Shown here piece by piece: positions 13,001 through 25,857 of a stretch of 64,000 bases of DNA. The notes below the pieces were generated by a model. It had not been told where the DNA came from. It ran no database searches and was given only the letters and a program-made list of their open reading frames with translations. Source of the stretch: Ophiodon elongatus (lineage: Eukaryota > Chordata > Actinopteri > Perciformes > Hexagrammidae); the NCBI GenBank assembly GCA_016806645.1, contig JACSYO010002130.1:1-64000 (forward strand). Reading direction: 5' to 3'. Every line of letters begins with the position of its first letter. Within the stretch, counting starts at the first letter, position 1. The position numbers were made by a program, and so were the translations under genes.

Positions 13001-13962
13001 CCTAACAGGGAACGTTTAGAGTTTCATTCATGAATCACCGTTATAGAAATATACGGATGATTTTCCACATTTTATTTATTTATGGAAACATTGGAGAGCA
13101 CCAGGGATCTTTGTCATTTAAATAGTTTAACCCCTTAACACCCTATTTAAGATTGTTTTTTAAATCATCTTGTTCCACATGTATTTTCTCATGTTGTCCA
13201 CCGGGTGGCTCCAGTGGACACATTTTAGGACAATTTGAGTAAATCCTGGCTGTGTCTTTTCCTCCCCAGCTGTGAGTCTCATCAATAACCTGCTGCAGGT
13301 GTCGGTCAGACGGAGGTTCAGCGTGGGCAAAACACTGGGACACCCCTGGCTGCAGGTGAGACTTCCTACACTTGTTTGAGGTCTGATAGGAGCAGGATTA
13401 TAAAATAAAGGATAATAAAGTTGAGAAGCCGGTACGTCATCAGGGACAGAATGCATCAACGTGTTGGTGAAAGCGTCTCATCGACATAGACTAATGTGGA
13501 GGTAGAATAAACTGTGTAATGCTGCACAGATTTTGTGCAATTTTCACTTCCCATTACATGTTTTTAATCAAATGTTCTTGGTATGTTTACTAAGTCATTA
13601 CAAACAACATGCATGCAATGTTCCTAATGCATTAATATCGGATGATTTCAACGTACAACAATTAGTCTGTAGGGTTTTACTGTGACAGTATGACGAGGTG
13701 GCGTAAAGACAAAACGAAGGCGTGCTGTCCCACACGTCATTCAGATTTAAAATAAATCTGAGGGAACCAAGTGACGCCTTCGCCATCTTCCCTCGTGCAG
13801 GACTTCCAGCTGTGGTGTGACCTCAGGGAGTTCGAGCAGCGGCGGCGGGGCGGCAGGTATCTGACGCACCGGGGGGACGAGGAGCGCTGGATGCGCTACG
13901 CCCAGGAGAGAGGCCTGGACTTCCCATCCCACCTCGGCTGGGACCCCGACCCCGAGGGTTAA
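999..13962 (+). CDS. prkd: Protein kinase D family Ser/Thr kinase, complete, 18 coding exons
   Basis: Exons: 999-1154, 3734-3872, 4795-4926, 5067-5221, 5388-5583, 6985-7068, 7748-7907, 8214-8337, 9239-9316, 9660-9873, 10144-10178, 10283-10355, 10929-11035, 11140-11301, 12276-12374, 12465-12732, 13270-13355, 13801-13962; all phases join, giving 809 aa. The start is the first Met after an in-frame TAA at 954-956. Domains: ubiquitin-like N-terminal region (~15-98); C1a 111-160 and C1b 228-277, each with the full His/Cys zinc pattern; acidic linker (~288-340); PH domain (~368-470); kinase ~498-757 with P-loop LGSGQFG, VAIK Lys528, HCDLKPEN (Asp622), DFG 643-645, activation-loop Ser654 and Ser658 in SFRRS, and APE 667-669. 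PKDs are diacylglycerol- and PKC-activated kinases acting at the Golgi, plasma membrane and nucleus. The product is shorter than human PRKD1-3 (about 880-910 aa) and lacks the C-terminal RVSIL-type tail. Which paralogue this is remains uncertain. Confidence 0.95.
3294..3385. repeat. (GT)n microsatellite in PRKD intron 1
   Basis: A nearly pure GT repeat of about 92 bp with a single interruption near 3318. Confidence 0.95.
3687..3720. repeat. (TG)n tract adjoining the PRKD exon 2 acceptor
   Basis: About 17 TG units ending 13 bases before the exon 2 start at 3734. The tract lies where a polypyrimidine tract is normally expected. Confidence 0.95.
5588..5940 (+). repeat. 8-bp G-rich minisatellite in PRKD intron 5
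   Basis: About 43 units of an 8-bp repeat, AGGGCAGG with variants AGGGCTGG and AGGGCTAG, starting within about ten bases of the exon 5 donor (GT at 5584). Regular GGG runs occur on the transcribed (RNA-like) strand. Translation stays open into the repeat until a stop near 5756. Confidence 0.9.
6153..6274 (+). repeat. Dispersed teleost repeat, AGCTT-type, degenerate copy 1
   Basis: It starts with TTAGCTTAGC and continues with the block GGGAAACAGCTA, then CCAGCATC, TTAACGCATCAAAT and GTTTAATCC. The same ordered blocks occur at 25582-25733 and match an interspersed repeat I recall from percomorph fish. There is no coding capacity. Boundaries are approximate. Confidence 0.6.
8343..8402. repeat. 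(CA)n microsatellite just inside PRKD intron 8
   Basis: A 60-bp AC repeat that begins five bases after the exon 8 donor GT (8338-8339). Confidence 0.95.
12375..12464 (+). other. 90-bp in-frame PRKD intron 15
   Basis: This GT-AG intron (GTGGGA...AAAG) lies between the exon ending PFPQ and the exon starting VKLCDFG. Family alignment requires its removal because those blocks are contiguous in PRKD1-3. Its length is divisible by three and it has no stop in the reading frame, so retention would add 30 residues right before the DFG motif. Confidence 0.85.
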
Positions 13963-13996
13963 AGGTCGGACATTTTTGCCGTTACCCATGTCTGCT

Positions 13997-14002
13997 ATTA
14001 AA
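13997..14002 (+). terminator. Candidate PRKD polyadenylation signal (ATTAAA)
   Basis: ATTAAA lies 35 bases after the PRKD stop codon and is followed by a GT-rich stretch. The 3' UTR would be very short. Confidence 0.45.
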
Positions 14003-14145
14003 CGTGGTTTCCTGTGGTCCACAAAACCAATTTTGGGAGGAAAAACTGAAAGGAATCGGCCTTAAAGACAGCGAGCACAGTTATTCCTACTTGTATTCTA
14101 TAGAAAAGACAACACGACGCCTGTTTAGTAATATACTTTTCCTTT

Positions 14146-14151
14146 TTTATT
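14146..14151 (-). terminator. Candidate ACTN3 polyadenylation signal (AATAAA)
   Basis: TTTATT on the plus strand reads AATAAA on the minus strand, about 1.4 kb beyond the ACTN3 stop codon. It is the only canonical hexamer I see in the convergent region. Confidence 0.45.
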
Positions 14152-14662
14152 CCAAGTTGAGGTTTTTAGAAATGGAACTGTGTGAAAGTGAAAGTGAAAT
14201 ATTTTTTTTTTTTTGTTGTGGCGTCTGTGATGATGGACAGAATGAGAAATTGGAGCACAAGCAATTAAAATATCAGCATCATACATACGGAGGAGCCGAG
14301 TCGCACTGATCATCATGGCCGACCTGACGATGGGACCAAAACCCTATTTGCTTCGTCGCTGACATAGGCCTGCTGTGGTCCCACGTACAAGTATTGATTC
14401 TTCTTATTTTGTCCATAACTTCCCTGATGCCCTGTTGTCTCTCGCTGCTCGACACCTCTCTCTCCGCCTGCGTCCCCTCCTCCGCGACCGAAAACACACA
14501 AAAAAATCAACCTTCGCAATGTTTAGACGGAGGTGACGATAAATGGAGCTGAAATCCGTTCTAGAGAGAGGTGCGTGGGATCGGTCTTGTCTGTCTGTCC
14601 TTCGTTCTTAAGTCCCCATCCAGCCATGGCCCTCTCTTTGTCTGTTTACCCACAGTGCTTTG

Positions 14663-14708
<46 letters not shown>

Positions 14709-15559
14709 GCATTTTAATGTTCAGGTGCTCCCACATTCGCCCTCCGTTTGTTCCTGAGCTTAAGGCTTTAAGATCTCCAGGTTTTCACAGTGCTGTGGCG
14801 TTGATTTTACCGGAGTGGGTGTTGTTAGTATCGGACTGGCTTCGTAGCATCGTAGCACCTGACCTGCTTTGCTCCTCCGCTGACTGAAATGTTAACAGGC
14901 TCCCTGGGATGCGGTTTGAGTCTAATAAGGAAGAGTCCGAGACTCACAAAGACAGCGTTTCTAAACTTCAACATAGCATGCATCTGCACAAATACACAAC
15001 CAACCACACCAACTGACCAACCAGCGTTTTTCATCACGTTTTCTTCTTTAATTACCCTTCTACAAAAAAATATGTCATCTGAGAGAGAGCGGGGGAGAGC
15101 AGGAGGCTTTGCTCAGAATCACGTTGTTCTCTGACCGGCTCTCTCCCTCATTACCTCCTTCTGTTCGACGTCTCCTGAAGGCAGGTGTGGTATATGTATG
15201 CTGCTTACATAATTCAGTGCAAAACCTGCCACGTTCCTGGTTTTTCTTTCTTTTTTTTTTTTTTAAAGGCCTTCTAACAGAAACGAGGGACAAGCTGGCC
15301 GGTCCAAACAGCTTGATTTGAGCAAAGCCTTCTACTCTCATCCTCTCTGGACAGTGTTTATGGGGGGTGGGGGGGTGGGGTGGGGGGACTGGGTGAAGGG
15401 GAGTGGGTGAAGGGGAAGAAAGTTAAGATTTGAAAGAGGAAACGAATGATACTATAGAAGGACAGTGGAAGGGGTTTAGTCGCTCTCTCCACATGTAGGA
15501 GAAATAGTAGGAGCTGGGAAGAAGGGACGGGAGGAGGTGAAGAGAAGCGGCTGGTGTGT

Positions 15560-18500
15560 TTATAAGTCGCTCTCCCCGTAGAGGGCGCTGGAGAAGGAGA
15601 TGTAGTCCAGGGCGCCGGTGGTGCCGTCGGATCCGATGTACCTGGTCATGCGGGTGATGCAGTACTCGGCCTGCTCGGGCGGCAGCTCCCTGCGCAGCTC
15701 CTCCACTGTGATGTAACTCTGGAGGGGGGAGAGAGGCAGGGCGTGACTTATGGAGGCGGAGGCGGGATGCGTCCCGCCCCGCGGCACGACGACCCCTCGA
15801 CTGAAGGAGTACTTTTGACAGGAAAACCTGAAGACCTGACGTAACCTGATGGAGGTCCATGTACCGAAATGCTGTCACTAAATATCTCCGAATGCAAGTG
15901 AAGAAGACTGCGAGGGACTTTTTTGTTCTATATTGTCTTCTCTGGGTATTTTCCGATGCACCAGGAGTAGTAAAGTTAGCTCTTTTTATGCAACCTGAAG
16001 CCGATAGAAAGCAATTGAAAAAGCGTCAATGTTCAAGATTTGAAGGTTAAATTTGGCTCTTTTGTAGCTTTGGCCGTCACTCCAGTCGGTAATAATAATA
16101 ATAATAATAAATAATACTTCACTTTACTTTCTGCTTAATCGCTGGGATTTGGGAGCAGTGACAATAATGCTTTTCCACACACAGGAAGTCAGGGACCCGT
16201 ATGAGATTAGTGTGTCAGCCAGCTGTCTTTGGGCCTAACTGCTTTGACAGCATCGGCTCAGCTGTGCTGCAACGGTTTCACGGCTTTCCATTTCCACGCT
16301 GGTTTAAAAACCAGCTCGGGGAGGTGGGTGGGGGTGGGGGGGGGGTCTGGTACTAAACTGCTGAATCTTAATTCTGCGAGGATCCTTTCAGCTGCCTGCT
16401 GTCGATTGTCCTGTTAAACGTCTTCCTTCATGTTAAAGACTGCGGAAAGTTGACAGTAACCCAACTTATTTGTCAAATTGCCGACAGCTCCCTATGTAGC
16501 GACGTCGCAATGCTCCCAGATGTTAGTAATTACTTGGCTGGATAAAATGATGAAGTATTTTCCCCCTGAAGCTGATGAGCATGTCCGATCTCCGCTCTAG
16601 CTCTCGTGCGTACCGCTGTGTAAATGTGGAGGACGGACGCTAACGGGACGCGTACGCATTTCGCCTGCTTACCTTGTCTGAGGCCAGAATCTTGAAGGAG
16701 GCCATGACCTGTTCTGCAGTGTCGGTCTCGGCGGTCTCGCGAGTCATGAAGTCGATGAAGGCCTGGAAGGTCACCACGCCCGTGTTGTTGGGGTCCACCA
16801 GGGTCATGATGCGAGCGAACTCCACCTCACCCTGTTAAGAGAGCGATACGTGAAATGACTCTGGTCTCCATCAATCAAGTCATCGCGTGCAGCGAAACTA
16901 AAAGTACATGAAAGGAGTCGCGTTGTGTCGTCTATGCTGAATCCGTGCATGTTGTGCTCACCAGATCGTAACCCATGGAGATGAGGCAGGCACGGAAGTC
17001 GTCTGGATCCATCATGCCGTTTCTCTTCTGCAAGCAAAAGAACAATTGTGGTTTTTATGAAATGACAAAAGCTCCTATAATCATAGTTACAAAGCCCACG
17101 TTTTATCTTCTTAGCAGTGCTTGAATGTCAAGTTAATTAATTAAGTTAATTAAAGTCTTGAATTTTTGAGCACAAAAAGAAAATGTGTCAGATTGATTTG
17201 TAATGTTTTTAAAAAAAGAAAAATACAAATAGAAGCTCTATATTTTAGTTAATGTGCTGTTCGCGTGCTTTTGTATGTCATTGAGCCCAATTTACACCAA
17301 GATCCAGTTTAAAAATAATAAATAAAAAATGTAAAGATCCAGTTTTTAAAGGGTCAGTGAACGCCTCACCCTGTCGAAGTGGTTGAAGGAGGCCCTGAAC
17401 TCGTTGAGCTGCTCCTGGCTGATGCCCTTGGCGTCGCGGGTCAGGATCTGGTTCTCCACCTCGTTGATGGTTCTGGCGATGGTGGTGAGCAGCTGTTCCC
17501 AGCCCACACGCACATGCTGCAGAGGAGGAGGAGGAGGAGGAGGAGGAGGAGGAGAAAAAAAACCCACTTCAAGCACAAGAGACAAAGAGGAGGAGCCGAT
17601 GCTGTGGTGGTGGCTGCAGTAAAGCCCACGGTACCTCCATGGTGTAGTTGGTGTGCTTGTTGTCGAAGATGAGGGACTCCTGGCTGAGCTGGTGGTCTCC
17701 CTCCAGCTTGTCGATGTTGGATTTGTAGTTGATGATGTTCTGCTCGTACTGCTTCAGGCTGTTCATCTGTTCCTCCAGGGAGCCGGCGATGTCCACGGAC
17801 ACGTGGCTGATCTCCTGCAGGGGCAGCGAGAGAACATTTAAATGACACGGTTTAGTTTCTCCATCTGTACAGTCATAACCAGCATGTTTAACTGTATTTG
17901 TGTTATCCACGCTCTTCTTTAACAGGTGTATATAGATAATCCATTCTGATGTACTTGTTGATTTCATGATTAATATTGGAGCATGACACCAATTATAAAT
18001 TGTCTGACCGTTGCAAATTCAAAGTAGCATATCTTTACATAATACTTTTTTTTTAATATTTTACTGTATTTCATTGTTCTACTTCCTTTTTTTATACTTT
18101 TCCATGGTCAACAATGTGTCACCATTAATATTTTAATACCATAAAATGTAAAAGAATACTTTAATAAATATTGTATTTTGTCTACTGCGGAGATTCTTTA
18201 CGGTTCCCTGTCTGTACCCCTGACAGTCTGCGGTGTGTCGGTAACCGCGTACCTCCATCTTGGTTTGAATCCAGGGTCCGATGATGTTGGCCTGGGCAGC
18301 AAACTGGCGCCTCAGTCTCTCGTTGGCTTGCTGTCTGGCCACCTCCTCCTGGAGCATTTGGTCTCTGAGGGGAACAAGGTGCTTCACCTGCAGGTGAACG
18401 AATCAAATGCGCTCACAGGAGCTTCCTCGAAAAAGAGCAATTTGACCGAAATGTTTAAAAAAAAAAAAAAAAAACGCGAAAACGTGTTCTTTTGATTTGT

Positions 18501-18818
18501 GTGTGTGTGTGTGTGTGTGTGCTTCGACTCACCGTGTCCCACTTAGTGCTGATGTCCTGGGGGGAGAGGTTGGTGTAAGGGTTGATTCCGGACAGCTTGA
18601 TGCCGTAGGTCTGGGCGATCTTCAGGATCTCGTTGTGGATGCCCATGGTGGCCATGCGCTCCTTGTCGGCCTCGGGCAGGGTGGCCTTGAACTGGTCGTG
18701 AGCGGTGATCAGACTCTAAAGGGAGAGCGGGTCGATGTTACACGTGACTGGTTTTAAGGTGGAGGCAAGGGAAAGATTCCTGAGACCTTCATTTATAAAA
18801 TTAGTTTTGAGTGGCCCA

Positions 18819-18857
<39 letters not shown>

Positions 18858-19434
18858 TTTTTACCATTTCCTTCTTTTGAATGGACAGAAAGTCCGTCTA
18901 ACAGGTGAATTCATGTGCAGCTGAATGAAGTTAGCTCATGAATGCATGAATTGTTTAGCACAAAACTCAGCCCATCGGGCTCCGGCCCAGCAAGTTATTT
19001 GCACTATTATATAAGTACAATATCTGCATTGGTTGAAATATTGATATATGATCATTCTTTCCCGTTACTGACACTTTTTCTTCCTGTCAGTGCAGAAATT
19101 GAAGTTTAAGCAGAGCTGTGTTTTCTTAATCTATATATTTCTTTGCTTTTCTGGACCAGAATTAAGATTTATTCCAAGAAAAAATATAAATTTGGATATA
19201 TATTTTTACCAAACAAGACTGAGTTAACAAATACTGAAAGATTAAAAACATGTAGCGGCATGTGTCTTCACGCCTCCGTGACGCTCGCTGCACCTGGATC
19301 TCCTCAATGCTGTGGACGATGAACATGTCCTGCAGGTCCTCCATGGCTCCGTCCATCCAGTTGTTGAAGGGCGCCGCCCTCTTGGCAAACTCCAGGTAAA
19401 GCTGGTCGATGGTCTCCCACAGCTTCTCCACACG

Positions 19435-19469
<35 letters not shown>

Positions 19470-22400
19470 CGGTTAAAGAAGGCGTGGCCAGAAGCACTGG
19501 CTTTTTTTTTTTTTTTTTTTTCCTTCTGTCGCCTTAGCTTTTATATCAAAATAGATTTGCGTATATTGAAGAACCACTTTACGACTGCCGCGCTGTTTGT
19601 TTTGTGTGTGTGGGTGTTTCGGGGGTGTACCTCCAGGGCGTCCCTCCTCTTCTGGGTGAGGGTGCCCAGGTTGTCCCACTGGTCACAGATGCCCTGGCAG
19701 CGGCCGTTGACTGTGACAGCATCGTGGTAGTCCAGCTCACTGGAGGAGGAGGAGGAGGCAGCGGCGGCGAGAGCGAAACGGCACGATTAATCATTAATCA
19801 TCTCCACCCGTGACGACATAAACGTCACGTAGACTGACACGCTAGTTCCTTTCCAAAAAAAAAAATACTTGAAATTGTCTGTACCCACTTGGATTTAATC
19901 TATTACTAACTGCTCGCATCGTATTTATAAAAAACGAATGACGACGCAGAGCACCTGCCACCCTTTTTAAAGGCCCTCCCCCAAATATCTGGAGTCATAC
20001 TATTAGAGTTTTTAATGATGTAACACATTTTTGACCATAATCTGGGATTAGTACATAATACATAATACATAATTTCACCTTCGTGACTTCTGAAGCAGAT
20101 ATTATGTGTGGCACGCATACATATTCAGCATTACGGTGCTGAGCGCTGTATATAGCATCAAAGGGATCATATCAAAACTATCAGTGAACTAAAGCTCCAG
20201 AGGAGTGGTGAGGAATAAGGAAATGTTGAGATCAGAGGTTTCTGCTCGACCATGAGCCGTCCTTTCATCTTTCTATCCCTCTCATTAATATGATTTCCAC
20301 TTATTCCCACTTTTGTTCTCCGCTGTTCTCCACGCCCTCGTCTGCTCTCCACTCGTCTCCGAAACACTCGGCTCACCTTCTCCTCCACTATCCTCAATCT
20401 CACGTCAGTTCTTATTCCTCTTTCTCATCAGTGTCTTTAAAGCTACGAAGTCCCCCAACACACACAGACACACACACACACACACACACACAGACACACA
20501 CACACCTCTCTATTACACTGATCTAACAATTGTATGTCTCTCCTTCCCAGCACCTTGCTGGCTCCTTACTTCAGCTCCTGGGCGATGGCAGCGATCTGCT
20601 CCACTCTGTCCTGGTGAGCCGCGAGGTCGCTCTCGAAAGCCTCGTGCTTCCTCATCAGGGCTCTGATCTCCATCAGGGAGGCCGACTCGTAGTCCTTCTG
20701 GGACAGCAGGTCCTCCTTACCTGAAGCACACACACACACACACATGTTTTGATATGCATCTCAATACCTGACCTTCAGAGACTACAGGCTTTTAACTTAG
20801 CCCTTTTCTTTGGCTCACTGTAGCATTTTATTATCCCCATTAATTGAGTTTTCATGGCTGAGTGCCAATTTAGGGAGCCGGCATATGGAAATATAGGTGC
20901 AAACATAAAGCAAAATATTTTCTCCATCTCACTTCCACCATAAACTACAGAGTTGTCCACGGAAATGAACTTTATTTAACAGCACTCGCGTCGCTTCCAG
21001 TAACATAATTCCTGCGACATTTGTTGTAAATGTATTAAATGTAAGCTAAAATGAAAGAATTGAATATAAAAAAAAAAGAGTTCAACACATCTACGTACGA
21101 GCGTGATCCCAGTTTCCTGTCGAGTACGTTCATCAAAAGGTTCGGTCATCCCTACCTCCAGTCCAGGACTCGTGCATAGAGCACTTCTGCTTGAACTTCT
21201 CAGCCAGGTGGTCGAGTCTCTCCAGACGGCGGATCTCGGTCAGCAGCCACTCCTCGTAGCCCTTCTCCACCTGATCCAGACCCTTCCATGCGTTGGCAAT
21301 ATCCTAGTGGAGATATATATAGATATATATATATATATATAAATGTTATATTTTAACCAAGCTCATGATGTTCTGAGCTCTTCGTGTTTTCCTTTCCTTC
21401 TTGAGCATTTTCTTCCCCATCCTTTCTTATTTTTCTTATTTTTAAATTGCTGTCGTTGGGTTCTTTAAGGGAACACTATTATTTGTGTTGTGCTCACAAA
21501 GCACAGGGGGGAGGGGGGGGGTTTGAAAGGATTTTTACCAGCTTTAGGGGGGGGATGGAAAACAACACAGAAAGAAGTAATATTTCAACTGAAGCCAAAG
21601 CTGGAAGATCCGCGATTCAACGATAATACACCGAGCTAAAACTTTGCCGCGCTCACCGACACCATCTTGCCCTCGGACGGCATGAAGGCGGGCCTGTTGC
21701 TGAGCCTCAGCTTGGTCTGCAGGGTGTTGAAGTTGATCTCCAGTTGGCATTTCTCCTGCACACGGGGCGGCTTGTGGATGCGGCGGTAGTCTCGGAAATC
21801 CTCCAGCTTCTGCTGCATGGCGCGCATGGTCTGCTCCGCCGTGCGGTTCTCCAGCCAGGGGATGGTGCGGCGGATCCACTCCAGCAGCTACGGGGCGAAG
21901 GGGGAGTGTCAAGATTATGCTTGTCTGTATTAAGTTTTATAACATATAACTACTGTCCTATAACTGTAATACTTTGTCAAGCGAATGTCTAGATTTGGGT
22001 AAATCTACGTCTCAAATTGGTTCATTTCATATGTATGACTATGAAGGCCAAAGTTGTGGGTGACTCTGGAGTTTAGATTTGTAAAATGGCAGCTATTCCC
22101 CGTGTCTGTCTGTTTCTTTGCCATTTCTCTACAAAAACAACCAAAATATTCTAAAAAGGAAATTGTGGGGTAGTTTTTCAGTATTTATTTTTAATCTCAA
22201 ATAGCTGTTGATCCTCTTAATCCCGCTTCACGTCACCGTTTCATGCATTCGTGGATCGAAACGGCTTCACAAATACACACGTTGAAGTTTTAAGACCTAA
22301 CACCTGAACATCTCACTCAACGGAAAAAGGAAATCAATCAGAAACAATTCTCAACAGGATAATAAATAAGGGAGAATATTCAGTTGCTGCCACGCTTTCA

Positions 22401-25400
22401 GCAGGGATTTTAGAGACGTGTCACGTAAAGGTCGGCGCCTGAGAGAAAAACCCTCGAGTTTTGAACGTGTCGCTGCAGAGGAGGATGTGCAGGACAGCCG
22501 GAGCGTGGGCGCGAGCGGTTGCAGCGGTTTCTCACCTCGCTGGCCAGCTTCTCGTACTCCTCCATGAGTTTCTCGTTCTCCTGGTTCACGGCCAGCACCT
22601 TGCAGATACGGTTGGCAGCTGTCTCCGCCTGAGGGAGGGAGGGGGGAGAGTAAGAATTAATATACGTTTGAACGAAAGCGAGCCTTTTCAAAGATATTAA
22701 AACCACAGAAAATATTACTACAACGTGGAAACAAAATACCATCCGACCTGCTCAGCGCCAGCAAAAGCGTGGTAGAAGCAGGACACATAGGTCATGATGG
22801 CCTTCTCATCGGGTTTGGGTGTGTTCACAATGTCTGAGCGAGGAAGAAATGACGTTAAAATATTATGAAAAGCGTTTGATCTCGTTTTGTGCTTTTTCCT
22901 CACCAGGGATGACTGTTCAAACTATTATTATTATTATTATTATTTACCTGATATGCAATTTGTCTCGTCACCATCATGTTTTGTAAAGCAGCTTTGTTAG
23001 GTTACATTTTTTAAGTATTATTTAAAAAAAAAAGAAGATATATATATATATATCTATAGATATATATCTATAGATATATATAGAGATATAGATATTTATA
23101 TAAATTTTTTCTTTAGTTTAAAATCTGATGTTCTTAATTTGAAAATAAAATGACAGAATGAATGCTAACATAAATTTAAGAACATTATGACTGACTGATG
23201 TATGTATGAGTCATTTTGTTTACAAAAAAAACACGTTTCTTAGGTCAGAACCATCAGTACTTCAATAGATTCTTTTGAAGGGATTTATGCATAATTTTCA
23301 AAACACTGATGGTTGAATTTTTAAGTACGAAGGGCCTCTCGTCCTTGTACTTTCTGCAGACGTGTGTACTGTCCTGTGCTGCAGTGGAGGTGATCGGTGT
23401 GTGTGTGTCGGCACTAAGTTCCTTTCAGAGGTTTGTCCTTCTGATTGTTGCTTCAGGATTTATCTTCACTGTTTCTCACCTTCAGCGTCGAGCATCTTGG
23501 GGATGTCCAGGAACTTCTCAGCCACTTCGAAAGCGGTGTTCAGGTTACCGATGGGGTCGTCCTGCAGACACACATTGTTACTGTCAGACACACACCTGGA
23601 GGACGGCACCGCGCGACCAATTAGACAAGAATCATCGCGGCCATTGTCGTGATGCACACGGGGAGGAAGGAAATGGGATTTATACTTTGTATTAAATCAA
23701 TCAAACGATGTTTGAACCTCGAACTGTGTGGATCTCATTTTTGTTTCAAACAACTATCAAAAGAGTTTAGAGAGAGGATGTGTGCGCTTTGCTATCTGAC
23801 CACAGTGGGGAAAAAAACAGCTACTTTTCACCTATTTTTCCAAATGTTCAAATTATATTATTCCCATTTTTTAGCACAAAATATTAGACAGCCATAATCC
23901 AAACATACTGGTGTTGTCTACCTTTTAAAATCCCATTTCATTCATACAATAAACTGGTATTATATGACTTGTTAGCACTGCAAATATGAGTCCCTGGCTA
24001 ACGTATACGATTGTGAATTTGGGTATGAAGGATAGCAAATCTTTTTATCACATCTACAAAAGATTTGACATGGCAGAACTATGTTTGCACTGGATACTAA
24101 ACTATTCTAGCACAGAACATTTTCACAGTATGTGACTTCTAATGCAAAGAAACGGAGTACTGAAATGAAAATAAAATAAAATAAAAAGAAAGACTGATTG
24201 ACAATCATCATAATTCAGTATGAAGAAAGAAAATGAAGCGAATCAAAAGAGGAAGAAAGGATAAATAGGAAGGGAGGACAGGGCACCTTTCTCAGTTTGG
24301 AGTAGTCAATGAGGTCAGGTCTGTGTCTGTGGATGAGGGCGCACAGAGCCAGGCCGTCCTTCCAACTGAGCCACGAGAAGAGGTGGAGGACCACATGGAT
24401 GAGAAGTGGGAAAAGGAAGTTTCAGAAAAGACTCATGAAGGACGAAGAAGGAAAAGGTAGGTCACAAAAAAAAAAAAACGGATAAGGAAGGGTCTTAAAT
24501 GTAGGGAGGAGGACGTTACATGGGAACACAAAGAGTAAAAAAGACACGGTAAAACATTAAATCTAAGAAAAAAAAACCCCCAAAAAGATGGGTGCACTTC
24601 CCGGTAATGCCACAGTTCGGCGTCGTCGACCCACCTGATGTGGAAGTTCTGCACGTTGACGTTCCTGTAGGGGGCAGTCTTCCTCTGGCACCACAGCAGC
24701 AGACCCTCCTTAGCAGAGGTCTCTGGAAAAGGTAAAGGGAGGGAGACGGTGAGCATCGGAGCGCAGATCAAAGAAGTATTTTTTTTTTTTTATTCCAGCA
24801 TTATTATTTTTAAAAAGGAGGGAACACTGTCTGTAAAGAGATTGAAAAGTGGATAAATAATGTAAATAAACCCACACGGTTAGGATCGAGCTCTGGTGCG
24901 AAAAGGAGGGGATCGTTTTGTCTACAGCTGATATTCTTTATTGGTAAACAAACTTTACTTTTAAAGTCAGCCTAGTGCCGAGATAGTTTCCTGCACCAGA
25001 GGAGAGAAGGTGTGTTACGAGAGGTGAGAAGGAGGTTGATGGCAAAGGAAGTCAAGCGTGAATGACAGCAGAAGATATTGAGGAGCAGGGGCAATAAAAG
25101 GAGACTTAAAGAAGATGAAGGTGAAGGTCAGAGGTGTGAGGAAGGTCTCAGACTTTATAAACAATAATTTATTGGGAGCTAAACCTGCCTGACAACGTGA
25201 AGGTTGTTTAAAGGGACACGAGGTGCAGATGAAGTTCAGGGAAATTCATCGGATGGACTGAATCATATAATGTGATTTACTGCACACCAGTGTGCGTCAC
25301 ATCACACAGTACAGTCAATATATACACGAGTAGAATGTGAGAGGATGCAGAGCTCGCTGACCCGGGACTCTGTTCACGCATTGGGACCCACGTGTAAAAG

Positions 25401-25821
25401 CGTTCATGTAAATAATAATAAAAAATAATATTTTTTTTTTTTTTACTTTTATGCCGCTTAAAGACAGAAGAACACACAACAAAGACAGACGTAAAACAGC
25501 TGGGTCCGTATGTTGTGCTCATATGACAGACGTGGTGCTTTTGGAGTCAGATGAGAACACATGAAGCTATAACCAGCTGCCAATTAGCTTAGCTTAGCTT
25601 AGCTTAGCATTAAGACTCAAAAGAGGGGGAAACAGCTAGCCTGTAAAAAGTAACAAACTCCATCTCCCAGCATCCCCGAGAGTAACTAATTAACATGTAT
25701 CTTGTTTGTTTAATTCTTACAAAAAACAAACAAGATAAATGACCTTTAACACAAAAGCAGCTTTAAGTTGTGTTTTTAATGTTAAGTTAAGTTTTTTATT
25801 ACAAAAGTCAATGTTTATGTT

Positions 25822-25857
<36 letters not shown>

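Larger units (their letters stand above)
13963..15559. other. Convergent 3' ends of PRKD and ACTN3
   Basis: No gene body lies here. The left edge is the short PRKD 3' UTR. Most of the rest is probably the ACTN3 3' UTR read on the minus strand. It contains a CT-rich tract (about 14660-14708), a T run at 15250-15265 and a G-rich run near 15360-15400. Confidence 0.6.
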
